This document shows, piece by piece, positions 1 to 10,345 of a DNA stretch of 28,181 bases. This DNA comes from Clostridiales bacterium (GTDB lineage Bacteria > Bacillota > Clostridia > Oscillospirales > Oscillospiraceae). The notes below the pieces were generated by a model. The model was not told the origin of the DNA, searched no databases, and saw only the letters and a program-made list of their open reading frames with translations. The stretch covers positions 1 through 28,181 of the forward strand of contig JAJQFX010000156.1 in NCBI GenBank assembly GCA_021200895.1, written 5' to 3'. A program made the position numbers and the translations under genes. Every line of letters starts with the position of its first letter. The first letter of the stretch is position 1.

Positions 1-556
1 TGGGCATGGTGGACATCATGTCGGGGTCCACGATGGCGATGTCGGGGATGTCGTTCACGTCCACGCAGACGAACTTGCGCTTCTTCTGCACGTCGGTGAT
101 GACGTAGTTGATGGTGGCCTCAGCGGCGGTGCCGGCGGTGGTGGGGACGGCGATGGTGTAGACGGTGCGGTTCTTGGTGGGAGCCACGCCCTCCAGGGAG
201 CGAACGTCCGCGAACTCAGGGTTATTGATGATGATGCCGATGGCCTTGCCGGTGTCCATGGAGGAGCCGCCGCCAATGGTGATCATATAGTCCGCGCCGG
301 AGGCCTTATAGGCTTCCACGCCGGTCTGGACGTTCTCAATGGTGGGGTTGGGCTTGATGTCGGAATAAACTTCATAGGCCATGCCCGCAGCGTCCAGCAG
401 GTCGGCGACCTTCTTGGTGACACCGAACTTGACCAGGTCGGGGTCGGAGGCGATGAACGCCTTGTTCAGGCCCTTGGCCTGGACCAGGCCGGGGATCTCC
501 TGGATAGCGCCCTTGCCATGATAGGAAATGCCGTTGAGTACGAAACGATTGACCAT
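1..556 (-). CDS. fucO: Lactaldehyde reductase / iron-containing alcohol dehydrogenase, N-terminal part (cut by window edge)
   Basis: This is the first 185 or so residues of a group III (iron-dependent) alcohol dehydrogenase; the gene runs off the left edge. The translation starts MVNRFVLNG and contains the NAD-binding GGGSSMDTGKAIG motif and the stretches NNPEFADVRSLEG and TTAGTAAE, which match remembered E. coli FucO closely. FucO reduces L-lactaldehyde to 1,2-propanediol during anaerobic fucose or rhamnose use. The metal ligands (Asp and three His) lie further on and are not in the window, so activity cannot be confirmed. The start at 556 is preceded by an AAAGGA ribosome site and a leader of about 95 nt from a good promoter. 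A 1,3-propanediol or butanol dehydrogenase of the same family is the main alternative. The family is certain; the FucO name is likely. Confidence 0.88.
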   Translation of the reverse strand, partial: MVNRFVLNGISYHGKGAIQEIPGLVQAKGLNKAFIASDPDLVKFGVTKKVADLLDAAGMAYEVYSDIKPNPTIENVQTGVEAYKASGADYMITIGGGSSMDTGKAIGIIINNPEFADVRSLEGVAPTKNRTVYTIAVPTTAGTAAEATINYVITDVQKKRKFVCVDVNDIPDIAIVDPDMMSTMP

Positions 557-657
557 AGTGATTACATCCTTTCTGCCTTTGTCAAAAATACGGGGTTATT
601 TTTTACTGGGGATAAGGTACCCTCCGAGCACACTTCTTTCAGCATGCATCTTTTATT

Positions 658-686
658 ATAGTAGCACAGGACACCCCCACTGTCAA
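658..686 (-). promoter_or_regulatory. Sigma-A-type promoter of the alcohol dehydrogenase
   Basis: On the minus strand TTGACA (686-681) and TACTAT (663-658) are separated by exactly 17 bp. Transcription would start near 651 and leave an untranslated leader of roughly 95 nt before the ATG at 556. I saw no convincing cre site or riboswitch fold in that leader. Confidence 0.7.
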
Positions 687-724
687 GCAGAAAGCGCCGT
701 TCCAACGGGGAAATCAGCGGCCCG

Positions 725-1567
725 TCACTCCAGGTTCAGCCGGGTGTCCAGGATATACCGGGTGAGGAGGAAGAAAATCACTGTACCCACGATTTGGAGA
801 GCGGCGTCTACCAGCATCCCCCCTGTGAGCAGCGGCACGGCTTCTGCCAGCGTCTCCACTTCAATCACTGCCTCCGCCAGTGTCTCCACCTCAACCGTCG
901 CTTCCACCAGGAAGTCGTCCGGGATGAAAGCCGTCAGCACGCTACTTGCCAGGTCGCTGAGGATAGACAGCACCATGGACAGCCCGATGTAGGCCAACAC
1001 ACTGACGCCCACCCGATGGCTGCTGGCCATGTGGCCCATGGCCTGGGCCAGGTAAATCGTCTGAATCCCAAAGGCCACGCTGGCCAGCAGGTAGAGGAAG
1101 CCGGAGGCAAGGATGGCAGCCCATGCCCCTGCCGAAATACCGCTGGCCAGGTACAGGTCATAGAATACGCCCGTTATGCCCGAACCGAGCAGCACCTCCC
1201 CCATCAGGAGCAGGAACGCCAGCGCCCCCACAAGGGCGCTGCCCACCATGGCCACCAGGGCCGCCAGCCCCTTGGACAGGATGAGGGAGCCGGCTTTCAC
1301 CGGCAGGGTGAACATCAGGTAGCCCTCGTTTTTCAGCAGACCGTGGTAGAACCGCTGGACGATCAGCACCACGCAGAGGACGGCCATGGCGATCATCACG
1401 CACACCAGCACCAACAGCAGCAGGCCAGGCAGTAGGCCGCTGTCCTCCCAATCCGTGGCGGGCAGCAGGAGGCCGTTCACCAGCGCCAGCGCCAGGGCGA
1501 CGCCCCAGAGGGGCAGGAAGTTGCGCATCATGTAGCGCAGTTCTAATTTACATAGTTTTCCAAACAT
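725..1567 (-). CDS. ABC transporter permease of a YtrA-type operon
   Basis: A 280-residue polytopic membrane protein, presumably the membrane half of the exporter whose ATPase is encoded just upstream (16 bp gap). Several hydrophobic stretches are visible: LLLVLVCVMIAMAVL, the region after GLAALVAMVGSALVG, a third around ILASGFLYLLA, and a C-terminal segment before the final LLTRYILDTRLNLE. A longer open frame reaches back to 1726, but it overlaps the ATPase gene. The start at 1567 has a GGGGGAA ribosome site, and the protein from there begins MFGKLCKLELRYMMRNF, as is typical of ABC-2 permeases. Between two membrane segments there is an acidic decapeptide repeated twice (EVETLAEAV units, nucleotides 840-899). 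The substrate is unknown. Related YtrABC-type systems respond to cell-envelope stress in Bacillus; that role here is inference. Confidence 0.8.
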   Translation of the reverse strand: MFGKLCKLELRYMMRNFLPLWGVALALALVNGLLLPATDWEDSGLLPGLLLLVLVCVMIAMAVLCVVLIVQRFYHGLLKNEGYLMFTLPVKAGSLILSKGLAALVAMVGSALVGALAFLLLMGEVLLGSGITGVFYDLYLASGISAGAWAAILASGFLYLLASVAFGIQTIYLAQAMGHMASSHRVGVSVLAYIGLSMVLSILSDLASSVLTAFIPDDFLVEATVEVETLAEAVIEVETLAEAVPLLTGGMLVDAALQIVGTVIFFLLTRYILDTRLNLE

Positions 1568-1583
1568 ATCGGTTCCCCCTCTC

Positions 1584-2285
1584 TCAGACCATGCGGAACA
1601 TGGTGCGGAACACCTCGTCCACGCTCTTGCCTTCCCGCTCGCGGATATTGTCCACCGTGTCGTGGAGGACGACGCGCCCCTCTTGGAGGAACACGGCCTC
1701 GTCCAGCACCCGTTCAACGTCGGCAATCAGGTGGGTGGAAATCAGGACGGTGCCCTCCGGGTTGTAGTTGGACAAAATCGTATCCATGATATAGTCCCGG
1801 GCGGCGGGGTCTACCCCGGCGATGGGCTCGTCCAGCAGGTAGAGCATGGCCCGGCGGCTCATCACCAGCACCAGCTGCATCTTCTCCAGCGTCCCCTTGC
1901 TCATGGTCTTGATACGCATGGTGGGCGCGATGTGGAGGCTCCCGCACATAGCCTCTGCCCTGGCCCGGTCAAAGTCGGCGTAAAAGTCCTGGAACAGGTC
2001 CAGCACCTGCCCCACCTTCATCCACTCCGCCAGATAGGGGCGGTCGGGCAGATAGCTGACGATGGATTTCGTGTAGACCCCTGGCGCTGTGCCGTCGATC
2101 TCTACCACGCCCGCGTCGGGCTGGAGCAGACCGTTTAAGAGCTTGATTAGCGTCGTCTTGCCCGCCCCATTGGGGCCCAGCAGGCCCACGATGCGGCCGG
2201 GCTGCAAGTCCAGATTCACGTCCAGAAGGGCGGGCTGTCTGCCGTAGGCCTTGGTGACGCCGGAAAGGTGTACCAGTTCATTCAT
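1584..2285 (-). CDS. ABC transporter ATP-binding protein, YtrB-like
   Basis: A 233-residue ABC ATPase that would energise the permease encoded downstream. Visible motifs are Walker A GPNGAGKTT (residues 37-45), Walker B LYLLDEP (about 148-154), a D-loop AGVDP, and the switch His in ISTHL. The signature motif is degenerate: MSKGTLEK (128-135) stands where LSGGQ is usual, a form remembered from YtrB-type ATPases. Its start overlaps the end of the GntR gene by 8 bp, so the two are translationally coupled and all three genes form one unit. Function as the nucleotide-binding subunit is secure; the substrate is unknown. Confidence 0.9.
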   Translation of the reverse strand: MNELVHLSGVTKAYGRQPALLDVNLDLQPGRIVGLLGPNGAGKTTLIKLLNGLLQPDAGVVEIDGTAPGVYTKSIVSYLPDRPYLAEWMKVGQVLDLFQDFYADFDRARAEAMCGSLHIAPTMRIKTMSKGTLEKMQLVLVMSRRAMLYLLDEPIAGVDPAARDYIMDTILSNYNPEGTVLISTHLIADVERVLDEAVFLQEGRVVLHDTVDNIREREGKSVDEVFRTMFRMV

Positions 2286-2643
2286 GGGGATTCTCCTCCT
2301 TCAATTTTTGCTGTATCTGAGCCGGGGTATATCCCAGCCCCTCCATGCCCCGGCAGAACGCCTCCATGAGCTGTTCTGCCAGCTGGCTGCGGACTTCCTC
2401 GACCCGCTGGGCGTCAGAGGTCACCAGCCGCCCGGCGGTTCGGTTGCTCTCCACCAGGCCGTCCTTCTCCAGTTCCGACAGGGCCCGCTGCATGGTATTG
2501 GGGTTGACCCCTGCCTCCGCAGCCAGCTCCCGCACGGTGGGGAACCGGCTGCCCATGGGGTAGTCGCCGGTGACGATGCGCTGGGTCAGCTCTTCCTTCA
2601 GCTGGAGCCAAATCGGGCGGCCTGAGGTTAGCTTCCACTCCAT
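2278..2643 (-). CDS. GntR-family repressor, YtrA subfamily
   Basis: A 121-residue regulator with an N-terminal winged helix-turn-helix (PIWLQLKEEL, then FPTVRELAAEAGVNPNTMQ) and only a short helical tail of about 50 residues. This size is the hallmark of the YtrA subfamily of GntR, which lacks a large ligand domain. It is the first gene of an operon with an ABC ATPase and permease, the usual arrangement. The ATG at 2643 has an AAGGAGGTGG ribosome site. A perfect inverted repeat covers the -10 box just upstream, so autorepression of the whole operon is the natural reading. The inducing signal is unknown; cell-wall-active antibiotics induce relatives in Bacillus. Confidence 0.92.
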   Translation of the reverse strand: MEWKLTSGRPIWLQLKEELTQRIVTGDYPMGSRFPTVRELAAEAGVNPNTMQRALSELEKDGLVESNRTAGRLVTSDAQRVEEVRSQLAEQLMEAFCRGMEGLGYTPAQIQQKLKEENPHE

Positions 2644-2656
2644 TGTACCACCTCCT

Positions 2657-2705
2657 TATTGTATTAGGCTAATAATACAATAGCACAATGCTTCGCCCCT
2701 GTCAA
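2657..2705 (-). promoter_or_regulatory. Promoter and YtrA-type operator of the GntR-ABC operon
   Basis: On the minus strand TTGACA (2705-2700) is followed after 17 bp by TATTGT (2682-2677). A perfect 10-bp inverted repeat, TATTGTATTA at 2657-2666 and its complement at 2673-2682 with a 6-bp spacer, covers the whole -10 box and the start point, just ahead of the ribosome site. A GntR dimer bound there would block polymerase. The sequence is direct; assigning it to the first gene of the operon is inference. Confidence 0.8.
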
Positions 2706-2751
2706 CTGCAAATTGAAAAATTTTGCAAAAAGAAAGCGCGTCGGAAAACCG

Positions 2752-2780
2752 TTGACTTTCCCAATCGGTGCGGGTATAGT
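2752..2780 (+). promoter_or_regulatory. Promoter of the HAD phosphatase gene
   Basis: TTGACT (2752-2757) and TATAGT (2775-2780) are 17 bp apart. Transcription would begin near 2787, downstream of an alternative in-frame ATG at 2713, which decides in favour of the 2815 start. Confidence 0.75.
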
Positions 2781-2814
2781 GGAGGAAAGACTACACTTCC
2801 CAGGAGGTACCGCA

Positions 2815-3711
2815 ATGAAGCCATTTGAGCGCCGCCATAAGGAATCCCGGCCCGTGCTGGCCATCTGCTACGATTTTGACAAGACCCTGTCGCCGGACGA
2901 TATGCAGGCCCAGGGCTACATTCAGTCGGTGGGGTATGATGTGGAGCAGTTCTGGGAGGAGACCAACGTCTTCGCCCAGAAGTACGATATGGACAGCAAC
3001 CTGTCCTATATGTATAAGATGGTGCAAAAAGCCAGAGAGAAGCAGCTTCCCTTCACCCGGAACTCCCTAATGGAGTACGGGGCGAAGGTGCAGCTCTTCC
3101 CCGGTGTGGAGGGCTGGTTTGACCGGATGCGGGCCTACGGCCAGGCCCAGGGCGTCCTGGTGGAGCATTACATCATCTCCTCCGGGCTCAAGGAGATGAT
3201 AGAAGGCTCCTCCATCGCCCGGCAGGGGGCGTTTGAGAAGATTTACGCCAGCTCCTTCTATTTTAATGAGCAGGGGGAGGCGGAGTGGCCCGCCCAGGCC
3301 ATCAACTACACCAGCAAGACCCAGTTCCTCTTCCGCATCAAGAAGGGGGTGCTGGACGTGAACGACGCCGCTGTGAACGATTACTTTCCCCCGGAGAATG
3401 TGCGGGTGCCCTTCCGCAACATGGTTTACATCGGGGACAGCATCACGGACATTCCCTGTATGAAGCTGGTGAACTCCTATGGCGGCCACGCCATCGGCGT
3501 CTACGACCCGGACACCGGCGACCGGGCCAGGGTGTTCCAGATGATGAAGGATGACCGCATCCGCTACTTCGCCCCCGCCGACTACCGGGAGGGCTCTCAG
3601 TTGGACGGCCTGCTGAAGGCCATCATCCGCAAGACGGCGGCCTATGAGCCGCTGGAGGAGCGGCACTGGGCGGACGTGACCGCCGCCGCAGAGGAGCCTG
3701 CCGGGGTGTGA
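2815..3711 (+). CDS. HAD-superfamily phosphatase (phosphoserine phosphatase-like)
   Basis: A 298-residue soluble hydrolase of the haloacid dehalogenase superfamily. Motif I is YDFDKTLS, with the nucleophile Asp20 and general acid Asp22; motif II is in IISSG (residues 120-124); motif IV is GDSITDIPCM (207-216), which supplies the magnesium ligands. The cap region between motifs I and II is about 90 residues and helical, similar to the HAD-IB (phosphoserine phosphatase) class. The start at 2815 has an ideal AGGAGGT site and lies downstream of the promoter. The gene stands alone, about 120 bp ahead of pyrE. The substrate cannot be read from sequence; a phosphorylated small metabolite is likely. 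Confidence 0.85.
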   Translation: MKPFERRHKESRPVLAICYDFDKTLSPDDMQAQGYIQSVGYDVEQFWEETNVFAQKYDMDSNLSYMYKMVQKAREKQLPFTRNSLMEYGAKVQLFPGVEGWFDRMRAYGQAQGVLVEHYIISSGLKEMIEGSSIARQGAFEKIYASSFYFNEQGEAEWPAQAINYTSKTQFLFRIKKGVLDVNDAAVNDYFPPENVRVPFRNMVYIGDSITDIPCMKLVNSYGGHAIGVYDPDTGDRARVFQMMKDDRIRYFAPADYREGSQLDGLLKAIIRKTAAYEPLEERHWADVTAAAEEPAGV

Positions 3712-3748
3712 GGCGCTGCCGAACCGGAGAGCATTTTTGATTCTCTGC

Positions 3749-3777
3749 TTGTCTCTTGGGAACAAATGTGCTATACT
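3749..3777 (+). promoter_or_regulatory. Promoter of pyrE
   Basis: TTGTCT (3749-3754) and TATACT (3772-3777) with a 17-bp spacer lie about 50 bp ahead of the pyrE start. No PyrR-type attenuator fold was apparent in the short leader. Confidence 0.55.
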
Positions 3778-3829
3778 GTACCCGATGTGAATTTCCCGAC
3801 CAGGATGAATTGAGAAGGAGTGCTTCGTT

Positions 3830-4504
3830 ATGACCTACAAAGAGGAATTTATCACCTTCATGGTACGCTCCGGCGTGCTGACCTTCGGTGATTTTACCAC
3901 AAAGAGCGGCCGCAAAACCCCTTACTTTATCAACACCGGCAACTATAAAACCGGCGCCCAGGCCGCCAAACTGGGAGACTACTACGCCGCCTGCCTGAAG
4001 GAGAACCTGGGCGAGGAAGTCACCGCCCTGTTCGGCCCCGCCTACAAGGGCATCCCTCTGGTGGTCACCGCCTCCGCCAGCCTGTACCGCAACTATGGCA
4101 TCGACCTGCCCTACTGCTTCAACCGCAAGGAGGCCAAGGACCACGGCGAGGGCGGCAGCATGGTGGGCTACAAGCCCCAGGACGGGGACGTGATTGCCAT
4201 TGTGGAGGACGTAGTCACCGCCGGCACCGCCGTCCGGGAGAGCATCGAACTGTTCAAGCACGTTGCCGACGCGAAGCTGGCCTACCTGTTCGTCAGCGTG
4301 GATCGGATGGAGCGTGGCACCAGAGACTGCTCCACCCTGGACGAGCTGCGGCAGGACTACGGCATCAAGGTCTGCCCCATCGTCACCGTAAAGGAAATCA
4401 TCGCCTTCCTCCACAACCGCCCCATCGACGGCAAAATTTATATTGACGACGCCATGAAGGCCAGCATGGAAGCCTATCTGGCGCAGTACGGCGCAAAGGC
4501 GTAA
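3830..4504 (+). CDS. pyrE: Orotate phosphoribosyltransferase
   Basis: A 224-residue type I phosphoribosyltransferase that joins orotate to PRPP to give OMP in de novo pyrimidine synthesis. The PRPP-binding loop is IVEDVVTAGTAVRES (about residues 123-137), and the N-terminal FTTKSGRKTPYFINTG and middle FGPAYKGIPL are typical of PyrE. Length is normal for the long bacterial form. An AAGGAG site precedes the ATG. The gene is separated from other pyr genes here and lies 48 bp ahead of uvrB with no obvious terminator, so read-through into uvrB is possible. Confidence 0.95.
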   Translation: MTYKEEFITFMVRSGVLTFGDFTTKSGRKTPYFINTGNYKTGAQAAKLGDYYAACLKENLGEEVTALFGPAYKGIPLVVTASASLYRNYGIDLPYCFNRKEAKDHGEGGSMVGYKPQDGDVIAIVEDVVTAGTAVRESIELFKHVADAKLAYLFVSVDRMERGTRDCSTLDELRQDYGIKVCPIVTVKEIIAFLHNRPIDGKIYIDDAMKASMEAYLAQYGAKA

Positions 4505-4552
4505 GCCGCCCCTTCGCGCACCCACGCAGTTCACCACGGGAGGTGAATCCCC

Positions 4553-6523
4553 TTGCCCCCTTTCAAAGTACACGCCCCCTTTGAACCCTCCGGCGACCAG
4601 CCGGAGGCCATTGCCGCCCTGGCCCAGGGGGTGGAGCTGGGGCTGGATGAGCAGACCCTGCTGGGGGTCACCGGCTCCGGTAAGACCTTCACCATGGCCA
4701 AGGTCATCGAGCAGGTGCAGCGCCCCACCCTGGTGTTGGCTCACAACAAGACCCTGGCCGCCCAGCTCTGCGCGGAGTTCAAGGAGTTCTTCCCGGAGAA
4801 CGCGGTGGAGTACTTCGTCTCCTACTACGACTACTATCAGCCGGAGGCCTACATCCCCCACACCGACACCTTCATCGAGAAGGACGCCAGCGTCAACGAC
4901 GAAATTGACCGCCTCCGCTCCTCCGCTACCTCCGCCCTGTTTGAGCGGGAAGACGTGATTGTGGTGGCCTCCGTTTCCTGCATCTACGGCCTGGGCGACC
5001 CCATCGACTACAAAAACATGGTCATCAGCCTCCGCACCGGCATGGAGTATGGCCGGGACGCCCTGCTGAGCAAGCTGATCGAGATACGCTACGAGCGCAA
5101 CGACATCGCCTTTGAGCGCAATATGTTCCGCGTCCGGGGGGACACGGTGGAGATTTTCCCGGTGTACGCGAAAGACCACGCCATCCGCGTGGAGTTCTGG
5201 GGGGACGAAATCGACCGCATCAGCGAGGCCAACGTGGTCACCGGCACCCCCACCCGCATCCTGAACCATGTGGCCATCTACCCCGCCAGCCACTATGTCA
5301 CCTCCAAGGAGAAGCTGGCGAAGGCGCTGGTGGAGATAGAGCGTGAGATGTGGGAGCGGGTATCCTTTTTCGAGGCCCAGGGCAAGGCGGTGGAGGCCCA
5401 GCGCATCCGCCAGCGCACCCAGTACGACATGGAGATGATTCGGGAGCTGGGCTACTGCCAGGGCATCGAGAACTATTCCCGGGTGATTTCAGACCGGCCT
5501 GAAGGCTCCCCGCCGCTGACGCTGCTGGACTATTTCCCGAAGGATTATCTGATGTTCATTGATGAGAGCCACGTCACCCTCCCCCAGGTGCGGGCCATGT
5601 ACAACGGCGACCATCAGCGGAAAACCACCCTGGTGGACTACGGCTTCCGCCTGCCCTGCGCCTATGACAACCGCCCCCTGAAATTTGACGAGTTCCAGGA
5701 GCGCATCAACCAGGTGATTTACGTCTCCGCCACCCCCGGCAAGTACGAGCAGGAGCGCTCCGGCCAGGTGGTGGAGCAGCTCATCCGGCCCACCGGCCTG
5801 CTGGACCCGGAAATCGAGGTGCGCCCGGTGGAAGGCCAAATCGACGACCTGATAGGGGAAATCAACCTGCGCATCGAGCGGAAGGAGCGGGTGCTGGTCA
5901 CTACCCTGACCATCAAAATGGCGGAGGACCTGACGGAATACCTCCGTTCCTCCGGCATCAAGGCGAAGTATATGCACCACTCCATTGAAACCATCGAGCG
6001 GACGGAGATGATACGCGACCTGCGGCTGGGCACCTTTGACGTGCTGGTGGGCATCAACCTGCTCCGGGAGGGGCTGGATATGCCGGAGGTCAGCCTGGTG
6101 GTCATTCTGGACGCGGACAAGGAGGGTTTCCTGCGCTCCGGCACCTCCCTGATTCAGACCATCGGCCGTGCCGCCCGGAATGCCCAGGGCAAGGTCATCC
6201 TCTACGCCGACACCGTCACCCCCTCCATGGCCTACGCCATGGACGAGACCGCCCGCCGCCGGGAGGCTCAGGACGCCTACAACAAGGCCCACGGCATCGT
6301 CCCCAAAACCATCAAGAAGGATGTGCGGGAGCTGCTGGAAATCTCCAAGGCGGTGGAGGACACCGACGATTTCAGCGGCAAGCAGATGACCCAGGCCGAA
6401 CTCAAGGCCGCCATCGACAAGCTGGAGAAGCAGATGCGCAAGGCCGCCCAGCAGCTGGAGTTCGAGCTGGCCGCCGCTTTGCGGGACCAAATCATCGAGC
6501 TGCGGGGGAAATTGAAGAAATGA
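4553..6523 (+). CDS. uvrB: Excinuclease ABC subunit B
   Basis: A 656-residue UvrB, the helicase-like damage verification subunit of nucleotide excision repair. Seen in order: Walker A GVTGSGKTFT (38-47), the beta-hairpin region SYYDYYQPEAYIPHTDTF that clamps DNA, the DESH Walker B box (about 335-338), helicase motifs VLVTTLTIKMAEDL and QTIGRAARN, and a C-terminal UVR domain (about 615-650) that contacts UvrA and UvrC. The start is a TTG at 4553, chosen because GGGAGGTG lies 6 nt ahead and the N-terminus matches the family from PFKVHAPF on. Its stop codon overlaps the next start as ATGA. uvrA follows after an intervening transposase-like gene. Confidence 0.97.
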   Translation: MPPFKVHAPFEPSGDQPEAIAALAQGVELGLDEQTLLGVTGSGKTFTMAKVIEQVQRPTLVLAHNKTLAAQLCAEFKEFFPENAVEYFVSYYDYYQPEAYIPHTDTFIEKDASVNDEIDRLRSSATSALFEREDVIVVASVSCIYGLGDPIDYKNMVISLRTGMEYGRDALLSKLIEIRYERNDIAFERNMFRVRGDTVEIFPVYAKDHAIRVEFWGDEIDRISEANVVTGTPTRILNHVAIYPASHYVTSKEKLAKALVEIEREMWERVSFFEAQGKAVEAQRIRQRTQYDMEMIRELGYCQGIENYSRVISDRPEGSPPLTLLDYFPKDYLMFIDESHVTLPQVRAMYNGDHQRKTTLVDYGFRLPCAYDNRPLKFDEFQERINQVIYVSATPGKYEQERSGQVVEQLIRPTGLLDPEIEVRPVEGQIDDLIGEINLRIERKERVLVTTLTIKMAEDLTEYLRSSGIKAKYMHHSIETIERTEMIRDLRLGTFDVLVGINLLREGLDMPEVSLVVILDADKEGFLRSGTSLIQTIGRAARNAQGKVILYADTVTPSMAYAMDETARRREAQDAYNKAHGIVPKTIKKDVRELLEISKAVEDTDDFSGKQMTQAELKAAIDKLEKQMRKAAQQLEFELAAALRDQIIELRGKLKK

Positions 6524-7071
6524 CAGAACAAGGTAATGCATCACCGCCTGCCCGAAAGAGTTTGCGATTGGGCGGTTGGAATTATGCTGCAAAAAGCGCA
6601 TATTTTATCACAATATGCACAAAAAACAGGGAGCATTTGTTTTGGGACGAGGAATCTGCTCTCCCATATCACCGTAGGGGCGCACAGTGTGCGCCCGCTG
6701 CTGCGGTTCCCTTAAGTGCTACCGGCCAAGTGGTGAACTCTGCTATTCAACAGATTCCCTCGCATTATCCTACCGTATCGGTAGAGCGGTTTATCATTAT
6801 GCCCAACCATATTCACATGATTTTATGGATACAGCAGGAGGAAACGCCAGCCGGGCGCACACTGTGCGCCCCTACGGTTTCCAGGATTGTCAAGCAGCTA
6901 AAGGGAGCCGTCACAAAACAACTGGGCTATTCCGTCTGGCAAAAGTCTTTCTACGACCATATTCTGCGCAATGAGAATGACTATCTTTTAACAGTTCAAT
7001 ATATTGATGAAAACCCACTCAAATGGGAACTTGACCCCTACCATACCCCAGCTGTTCAGCGGATTCCCTGA
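6520..7071 (+). CDS. REP-associated tyrosine transposase (RAYT, Y1_Tnp family)
   Basis: A 183-residue HUH-type single-strand DNA nuclease related to IS200/IS605 transposases but domesticated. The HUH motif is MPNHIHM (His97, His99) and the catalytic tyrosine is Tyr145 in SFYDHILRNENDY; YFITICTKNREHLFW near the N-terminus and YIDENPLKW near the C-terminus are typical of RAYTs in gut Clostridia. All key residues are present, so it may be active. It starts inside the uvrB stop codon (ATGA) and ends 21 bp before uvrA, so it sits inside a repair operon. Two REP-like hairpins are encoded within the gene at 6671-6697 and 6852-6878, and both stay in frame. RAYTs are thought to bind and disperse REP sequences; activity here is inferred. 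Confidence 0.9.
   Translation: MTEQGNASPPARKSLRLGGWNYAAKSAYFITICTKNREHLFWDEESALPYHRRGAQCAPAAAVPLSATGQVVNSAIQQIPSHYPTVSVERFIIMPNHIHMILWIQQEETPAGRTLCAPTVSRIVKQLKGAVTKQLGYSVWQKSFYDHILRNENDYLLTVQYIDENPLKWELDPYHTPAVQRIP
6671..6697 (+). repeat. REP-like hairpin, copy 1, inside the RAYT gene
   Basis: A GTAG tetranucleotide (6674-6677) precedes a near-perfect palindrome with arms GGGCGCACA and TGTGCGCCC around a single central G. GTAG followed by a hairpin is the recognition layout known for RAYT substrates. The copy codes for residues 51-60 of the transposase. It is the exact reverse complement of copy 2 over 27 bp. Confidence 0.85.
6852..6878 (-). repeat. REP-like hairpin, copy 2, inverted, inside the RAYT gene
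   Basis: This is the exact reverse complement of the first copy over 27 bp, with the GTAG tetranucleotide reading on the minus strand. It codes for residues 111-120 of the transposase. The two inverted copies, 154 bp apart, resemble a BIME-type pair and could also fold the RAYT transcript into one long stem. Confidence 0.85.
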
Positions 7072-7092
7072 AGCTACAACCAAGGAGTTTCC

Positions 7093-9930
<2,838 letters not shown>

Positions 9931-9933
9931 GCT

Positions 9934-10281
9934 ATGAATTATATGGAACAATTTCAGATGCAGCAAATCAGCCTGGCCTATGACGGCTTCCGTCCGGAGT
10001 TTGCCGCAAGGCTGTTCCCCGGCGGGCTGGAGGAGGCTGCCGAACTGGCAAAGCGGCTGGCCCCGCTGCTGTTCCCTAACACCGACTGGGTGGCGGAGCA
10101 TTACCAGACCTGCTTTCAGTTCTACAGCACCTACGCTCTGGATAGGCTGATGGGCTACGAGGACAGCTATGCCCAGCAGGACTGCAAGAACAAGTACAGC
10201 GGCCTGTCCCCTCTGACGCTGCACTGTGCCATCGAGCATTGCCAGGCCCAGCTCCATCGGGCCTTCCCCAGCCTGGCATGA
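9934..10281 (+). CDS. Hypothetical protein downstream of uvrA
   Basis: A 115-residue protein that I do not recognise. It starts 3 bp after the uvrA stop, with an AGGGAGT ribosome site inside the end of uvrA, so it is almost surely cotranscribed and coupled. It has no signal peptide or membrane segment. It is rich in aromatic residues and has the phrases NTDWVAEHYQTCFQFYSTYALDRLMGY (here only for location, residues about 49-75) and LHCAIEHCQAQLHRAF. Predicted to be mostly helical. There is no basis to assign a function; a link to repair is suggested only by position. Confidence 0.65.
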   Translation: MNYMEQFQMQQISLAYDGFRPEFAARLFPGGLEEAAELAKRLAPLLFPNTDWVAEHYQTCFQFYSTYALDRLMGYEDSYAQQDCKNKYSGLSPLTLHCAIEHCQAQLHRAFPSLA

Positions 10282-10345
10282 CCAGAAAACACGCCTGCAC
10301 CTTCCATCCAATATTCGCCTGACAGAAAGAAAGGGTCACACGTTT

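Noticed and set aside
2713..2814. Upstream ATG that would lengthen the HAD phosphatase by 34 residues
   Set aside because: The promoter (2752-2780) lies inside this extension, and the ATG at 2815 has an ideal ribosome site.
3623..5293. Long open frame (556 codons) on the minus strand
   Set aside because: It lies opposite pyrE and uvrB, both certain genes, and its protein is a low-complexity Gly/Val/His-rich shadow typical of G+C-rich antisense frames.
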